Below, in pieces: positions 39,389 through 43,122 of a DNA stretch of 43,122 bases. The position numbers and the translations under genes are program-made. The stretch is from JAMOQA01 sp964420365 (GTDB lineage Bacteria > Acidobacteriota > Polarisedimenticolia > J045). Position 1 is the first letter of the stretch. Each line of letters opens with the position of its first letter. The notes under the pieces were generated by a model. The model worked only from the letters and a program-made list of their open reading frames with translations, was not told the origin of the DNA and did not search any database. The stretch is from positions 1 through 43,122 of the forward strand of contig CAYQTA010000001.1 of assembly GCA_964420365.1 (NCBI GenBank), written 5' to 3'.

Positions 39389-40597
39389 TCACCTCCCGAT
39401 CGCGTCGATCGACTGGTAGATCGGCATGAAGACCGACAGGGCGAGCCCGAGGACGATGGCGGCCATCGCGATCAGCAGGACCGGCTCGAGCGTGGTGACG
39501 GCCGCCTGGATCGCCCGCCGGGCCTGGCGCTCGTGGAGCCGGGCCAGGTTGCCGAGGGCCCGGACCAGGGTCCCGGACCGTTCCCCGACGGCGATCATCC
39601 GGACGTCCAGGGGACCGAAGAACCCGGTCCGCTCCAGGGCGTCGGCGAGGGTGCTGCCGGCGACCACGTCCTCCCGCGCCCTCTCGAGGGCCCGCGTGAA
39701 GGGGATGTTGTCCACGCTGGCCCCGCCGATCGCGAGGGCGTGGGGCATCGACGTGCCGGCGTCCAGGAGCGTGGCCGCCGTGCGGGCGAAACGCGCCGCC
39801 AGCAGGTGGCGCACGACACGGCGAACTCCGGGCAGGGCCAGCTTGGCGCGGTGCCAGGCGACGCGTCCCGTCCGCGTCCGGAGGCCGAGGACGACGGCGG
39901 TGGTGACGACGACCGGGGTCGCGGGGAGCAGGTACCACCAGCGGACGACCACGTCGGAGATGCCGAGGAGGATCCGCGTGAAGAGGGGAAGCTCCACGCC
40001 GGTCGCCTCGAACAGGGGCCGGAGCTTGGGAAACAGGACGGTCACGAACAGGGTGGCGACCCCGGCGACCGCGGCCAGCAGGATCGCGGGGTAGAGCAGG
40101 GCCGACGTCACCTTCGAGGCGATCTCGTCCTGCCACTCCAGGTCCTCGGCCAGCTCCGCGAAAACGGTGTCGAGGCGACCCGATTCCTCCGCCGCGCGCA
40201 CCGCCTCGACGTAGGCCCGGGGAAAGGCGCGGGGCCAGCGGGCGAGGGCGGCGGCGAAGCCGCCGCCCGCTTCCACCTCGCTCCGCACCTGGTCGAGCAT
40301 CCTGCGGACTCGCGGGCTCGGCCAGGTCCGCGAGAACTCGACCAGGGTCTCGACCAGGGGGATGCCGGCCCCCAGGGCGTCGGCAAGCTGGTGGGTGAGC
40401 AGGATCAGTTCCCGCCGGCGCAGGCGGGCCCGTGCCGGGAGGTTCCGTCGCTTCCGCCGGGCCGCCGGTCGGGCCCGGGTGAGGACCAGTCCGCGCTCTC
40501 CCAGGACGCGCGCCAGGGTCACCGGGTCCGGGGCCTCCTCGGTTCCCCGGACCAGGTCTCCCGCGGGGGAGCGGGCCTGCCAGGCGAACTCAGGCAT
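39389..40597 (-). CDS. Inner-membrane platform protein GspF/PilC
   Basis: 402 residues, the normal length for the family. It has two homologous T2SSF domains (about 60-185 and 265-385) and three main TM segments (about 160-185, 215-235, 375-397). Motifs: LLTHQLADALGAGIPLVETL, EESGRLDTVFAELAEDLEWQ in domain 1, and AVGERSGTLVRALGNLA in domain 2. It couples the GspE ATPase to pilin movement. It starts 8 bp inside the end of gspE, so the two are coupled. Confidence 0.95.
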   Translation of the reverse strand: MPEFAWQARSPAGDLVRGTEEAPDPVTLARVLGERGLVLTRARPAARRKRRNLPARARLRRRELILLTHQLADALGAGIPLVETLVEFSRTWPSPRVRRMLDQVRSEVEAGGGFAAALARWPRAFPRAYVEAVRAAEESGRLDTVFAELAEDLEWQDEIASKVTSALLYPAILLAAVAGVATLFVTVLFPKLRPLFEATGVELPLFTRILLGISDVVVRWWYLLPATPVVVTTAVVLGLRTRTGRVAWHRAKLALPGVRRVVRHLLAARFARTAATLLDAGTSMPHALAIGGASVDNIPFTRALERAREDVVAGSTLADALERTGFFGPLDVRMIAVGERSGTLVRALGNLARLHERQARRAIQAAVTTLEPVLLIAMAAIVLGLALSVFMPIYQSIDAIGR

Positions 40598-42317
40598 GGA
40601 CCTCCTCCCGCCCGAGGGTCTCGCCCGTCGGCCTGGCGCGCGCCGGTGCATCGGCGGTCGCGCGCAGGACCTCTTCGAGGGTCGTGAGCCCGGCCCGGGC
40701 CTTCTCGAGCCCGTCGTCCCGCAGGAAGCGGGTACCCCCCGCGGCGGCGATCCGGGCAAGCTCGCCCGGTGCGGCGCCGGTGGCGAAGGCGTCGGCCAGG
40801 TCCGGTGTCATCACGATCAGTTCGTAGAGACCGGTTCGCCCGCGGAACCCCGTCCCGTTGCAACGAGCGCAGCCCCGTCCCCGCCGGAGCGTCGCCCCGG
40901 CGAGGTCCGTGGCGGCGAGGCCCAGGCGGCGCAGGACCATCGGGTCCGGGTCGTCGTCCTCGGCGCAGGCCTCGCAGACCAGGCGCACGAGCCGCTGGGC
41001 GAGGATCCCGCGGACGGACGTGATCACGAGGTCCTGCGGGATGCCCATCTGGGCGAGCCGGGCCAGGGTGGAGAGGGCGGACGTCGTGTGGAGGGTGCTG
41101 AGCACCAGGTGGCCGGTGAGGGCCGCGCGGACCGCGATCGATGCGGTCTCCGGGTCGCGCATCTCCCCGACGAAGATGATGTCGGGGTCCTGGCGGAGCA
41201 GGGCACGCAGTCCCGCGGCAAAGGTGAAGCCGGCCTTCTCGTGGACCTGGGACTGGCGGACGAGGGGGAGCTCGTACTCCACCGGGTCCTCGAGGGTGGC
41301 GATCTTGAATCGCTCGGCGTCCAGGGACGCGATGGCGGAGTAGAGGGTGGTCGTCTTGCCGGAACCGGTCGGGCCCGTGACCAGGATCATTCCCGCCTGG
41401 GTGGCGAGGAGGGACCGGAACCGGTCGAGGTCCACCGAGGCCATCCCGAGCCGGTCGAGTCCCTTGACGACGTTCGCCTTGTCCAGGAGTCGCAGGACGA
41501 CGTTTTCCCCGTGGACGCAGGGGATCGTCGACACGCGGAGGTCGATGGTGCGGCCCTCGAGATCCATGCGGATCCGGCCGTCCTGGGGCAGCCGGGACTC
41601 CGAGATGTCCAGGTCCGCCAGGATCTTGAGCCGGGCCGTCACGGTGGCCCGCAGGTCCGACGGCAGGGTGATCGCCGGGACCAGCATCCCGTCCACCCGG
41701 TAGCGGATCCGGACGCCCCGTTCCTCCGGTTCGACGTGGATGTCCGTCGCCCGCCGCCGCACCGCTTCCCGCAGCAGCTCCTCGACCAGCTCCCGGACGG
41801 GGCCCAGTTCGCGCCCGCCGCGCTCGTCCCGGTCGAGGAGCGCCCGCCGCGCCGCCTCGACGAGTTCGGCGAACCGGTCGGTCCCGTCGGGCCGGCCGTA
41901 CAGCTCGTCCTGGAACGCCCGGATCTCCCGGTCGGAGGAGACGATGGCCTCCACCTCGAGCCCGGTCAGCTCCCGGACGGCATCGATGGCGACGACGTCG
42001 AGCGGATTGGCCAGGGCGACCGTGAGCCGGTTCCCGTCCCGGGCGACCGGCACGAGCTGCCGTTGCCGGGCGAACTCCTCGTCGACGAGCCCGGCAAGGG
42101 CCGGATCGGGATGGCGGCGGGCCAGGGACTCGTAGCGCAGGCCGGTCATCTCGGCCAGCACCTCGGCGATCTGCTCGGGCGTGGCGAACCCGAGACGCAC
42201 CGCGAGCTGGCCGATCGACAGGTCGCTTCCCCGCTGCTCGGCGAGGAGCGCCTCGAGCTGTTCCGGGGTGATCACCCCGGCGCGGACGAGCCGCTCCCCG
42301 AAGCGAAGGATCGCCAT
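40590..42317 (-). CDS. Secretion/pilus assembly ATPase GspE/PilB
   Basis: 575 residues. The N-terminal N1 (MshEN-like) domain spans 1-140 (LVRAGVITPEQLEALLAEQ, RLGFATPEQIAEVLAE). The ATPase core has Walker A GPTGSGKT (315-322), the Asp-box LEDPVEY, Walker B DIIFVGEMRD (379-388) and the His-box THLVLSTLHT-type segment (TGHLVLSTLHT). A tetracysteine zinc site has C448-x2-C451 and C483-x2-C486. MshEN domains bind c-di-GMP in some members; whether this one does is not clear from sequence. It overlaps gspF by 8 bp. Confidence 0.96.
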   Translation of the reverse strand: MAILRFGERLVRAGVITPEQLEALLAEQRGSDLSIGQLAVRLGFATPEQIAEVLAEMTGLRYESLARRHPDPALAGLVDEEFARQRQLVPVARDGNRLTVALANPLDVVAIDAVRELTGLEVEAIVSSDREIRAFQDELYGRPDGTDRFAELVEAARRALLDRDERGGRELGPVRELVEELLREAVRRRATDIHVEPEERGVRIRYRVDGMLVPAITLPSDLRATVTARLKILADLDISESRLPQDGRIRMDLEGRTIDLRVSTIPCVHGENVVLRLLDKANVVKGLDRLGMASVDLDRFRSLLATQAGMILVTGPTGSGKTTTLYSAIASLDAERFKIATLEDPVEYELPLVRQSQVHEKAGFTFAAGLRALLRQDPDIIFVGEMRDPETASIAVRAALTGHLVLSTLHTTSALSTLARLAQMGIPQDLVITSVRGILAQRLVRLVCEACAEDDDPDPMVLRRLGLAATDLAGATLRRGRGCARCNGTGFRGRTGLYELIVMTPDLADAFATGAAPGELARIAAAGGTRFLRDDGLEKARAGLTTLEEVLRATADAPARARPTGETLGREEVHA

Positions 42318-42347
42318 CGGTCCCCTCCCGGCCGCCCGCCGGCGGAT

Positions 42348-42908
42348 TCAGTCCGCGGCCCGGCGGGTGACGAGGACGACGACGTCGTCGCCGGAGGCGT
42401 TCCCCTGGATCAGGTCGGCGTCGGTCGTGTCGACCCGGCCGTTCTTCCCCACCGAGTAGAGGACGACCGCCCCGTACTCCGCCCCGGTCGTCGAGGTGTT
42501 CGCCTCGAACACGCGGTACGGGCGGCCCCAGGGATCGACGACCCCCTTCCACTCGCCGTTCTCGTAGACGGCGGCCCGGTAGTAGCCGTTGACCTTCCCG
42601 CCGGACCTGTCCAGGTACGGCCCGTCCCAGCCGTGCCGGCGGTCGTCCTGGTAGAGGCAGTAGAAGGACGTCATCCAGCCGTGCACGTTGTTGCTGGTGG
42701 CCGCGTCCCAGCTGCAGGGCCAGTACTGGGTGTCGGCCCGGTACTGGACGAAGGCGGCCTTGATCGCGTCGAGGTCCTGCCGGGCGCGGGCCGCCCGGGA
42801 ACGCTCGATCTGCTTGAAGATCAGGGGAGTCATCGCCCCGGCGAGGACGGCGATCACCGCCACCGCCACGATGATCTCGGTCAGGGTGTAGCCTCGGCTG
42901 TCTCGCAT
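42348..42908 (-). CDS. GspG/GspH-like pseudopilin at operon head
   Basis: 186 residues. Processing site G6|YTLTE has E5, and the stalk IIVAVAVIAVLAGAMTPLIF follows. The head has IKAAFVQYRADTQYWPCSW, WDGPYLDRS and VDPWGRPYRVF, and ends VLYSVGKNGRVDTTDADL, a GspG-like calcium loop. It has two cysteines (CSW, YCLY) that could form a disulfide. The ATG at 42908 follows an ACAGGAG site; gspE starts 30 bp downstream. It is the first gene of the operon seen here; no promoter is visible upstream. Confidence 0.88.
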   Translation of the reverse strand: MRDSRGYTLTEIIVAVAVIAVLAGAMTPLIFKQIERSRAARARQDLDAIKAAFVQYRADTQYWPCSWDAATSNNVHGWMTSFYCLYQDDRRHGWDGPYLDRSGGKVNGYYRAAVYENGEWKGVVDPWGRPYRVFEANTSTTGAEYGAVVLYSVGKNGRVDTTDADLIQGNASGDDVVVLVTRRAAD

Positions 42909-43025
42909 CTCCTGTTCTCCTCCGGAGTCGTCCCTGTCGTCCCGACGTGCACCGGGAGACACGGCTCCCGCCCGGGACCCCCCGTCCGGCTCATCGGACG
43001 CCCCGGCGGGTTCTTGAGGGAGGAC

Positions 43026-43122
43026 TCAGGAGGCGAAGGCGCGGGCCATCTCCCGGCCATGCTCGAGGGCCTTCTCGAGGAGCGCCCCGATCGTCAACTG
43101 GTCGAGGACGAGCAGCTCGTTG
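43026..43122 (-). CDS. 3' end of an unidentified gene
   Basis: Only the last 31 codons are inside the window (…ELLVLDQLTIGALLEKALEHG…), ending in TGA at 43026. The segment is helical and not recognised. A short hairpin (42953-42970, CGGGAG/CTCCCG) and a weak one (42983-43000) lie after its stop. It is on the same strand as the secretion operon, 117 bp upstream of it, and may be its neighbour or its first gene. Confidence 0.5.
   Translation of the reverse strand, partial: NELLVLDQLTIGALLEKALEHGREMARAFAS

Overview
The window is about 70% GC, gene-dense and almost entirely coding. It comes from a diderm (Gram-negative-type) bacterium: it encodes a lipoprotein secretin, a type II secretion / type IV pilus-like machine, a Tat-exported iron-sulfur protein and a multiheme periplasmic cytochrome. 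Heavy sigma-54 control, a heme-binding sensor kinase, an Hmc-type redox complex and a selenium-handling operon fit an Acidobacteriota, Deferrisomatota, Myxococcota or Desulfobacterota-like anaerobe or facultative anaerobe. I cannot place it more precisely. No phage, insertion sequence or CRISPR array was seen.

Layout. 178-4353: an outer-membrane-like DUF3187 protein, then a three-gene selenium/sulfur operon (yedF, class V aminotransferase/cysteine desulfurase, DUF3343-SelD fusion). 4587-11098: a seven-gene operon with a heme c sensor kinase, a sigma-54 response regulator, an archaemetzincin and an Hmc/HybAB-like membrane redox module (pentaheme cytochrome, four-cluster ferredoxin, NrfD/HybB membrane protein, small membrane protein). 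11260-12042: a sigma-54 promoter driving a membrane-anchored GcvH-like protein that lacks the lipoyl lysine. 12144-12358: a cluster of palindromic REP-like repeats, with another copy at 31875. 12395-20979: nth, an NtrY/NtrX-type two-component pair, two uncharacterised proteins, a RibD-type reductase, a dGTPase-like HD hydrolase and a zinc-type dehydrogenase. 21099-22088: a secreted unknown.

22120-29600 is the most unusual part. A 1749-residue regulator (Fis HTH, Ser/Thr kinase, ATPase, TPRs, GAF, sigma-54 AAA+, second Fis HTH) is divergent from a secreted subtilase whose C-terminus is 29 in-register Trp-rich hexapeptides. The 317-bp gap between them holds ten YGAGACR heptamers and, next to the subtilase, a near-consensus sigma-54 promoter. 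It looks like a self-contained kinase / sigma-54 enhancer / protease regulatory circuit.

29979-31870: a VOC protein, tRNA-Asp and tRNA-Val, a Mut7-C RNase-like protein and a HAD hydrolase. 32006-42908 (minus strand): a tightly overlapping secretion/pilus operon (pseudopilin, GspE, GspF, four more pseudopilins, GspL/PilM-N, GspM/PilO, GspC/PilP, secretin). Three of its pseudopilins carry two GspG-like head units each. The window ends in the 3' end of an unidentified minus-strand gene. Bases 1-177 hold nothing I can identify.
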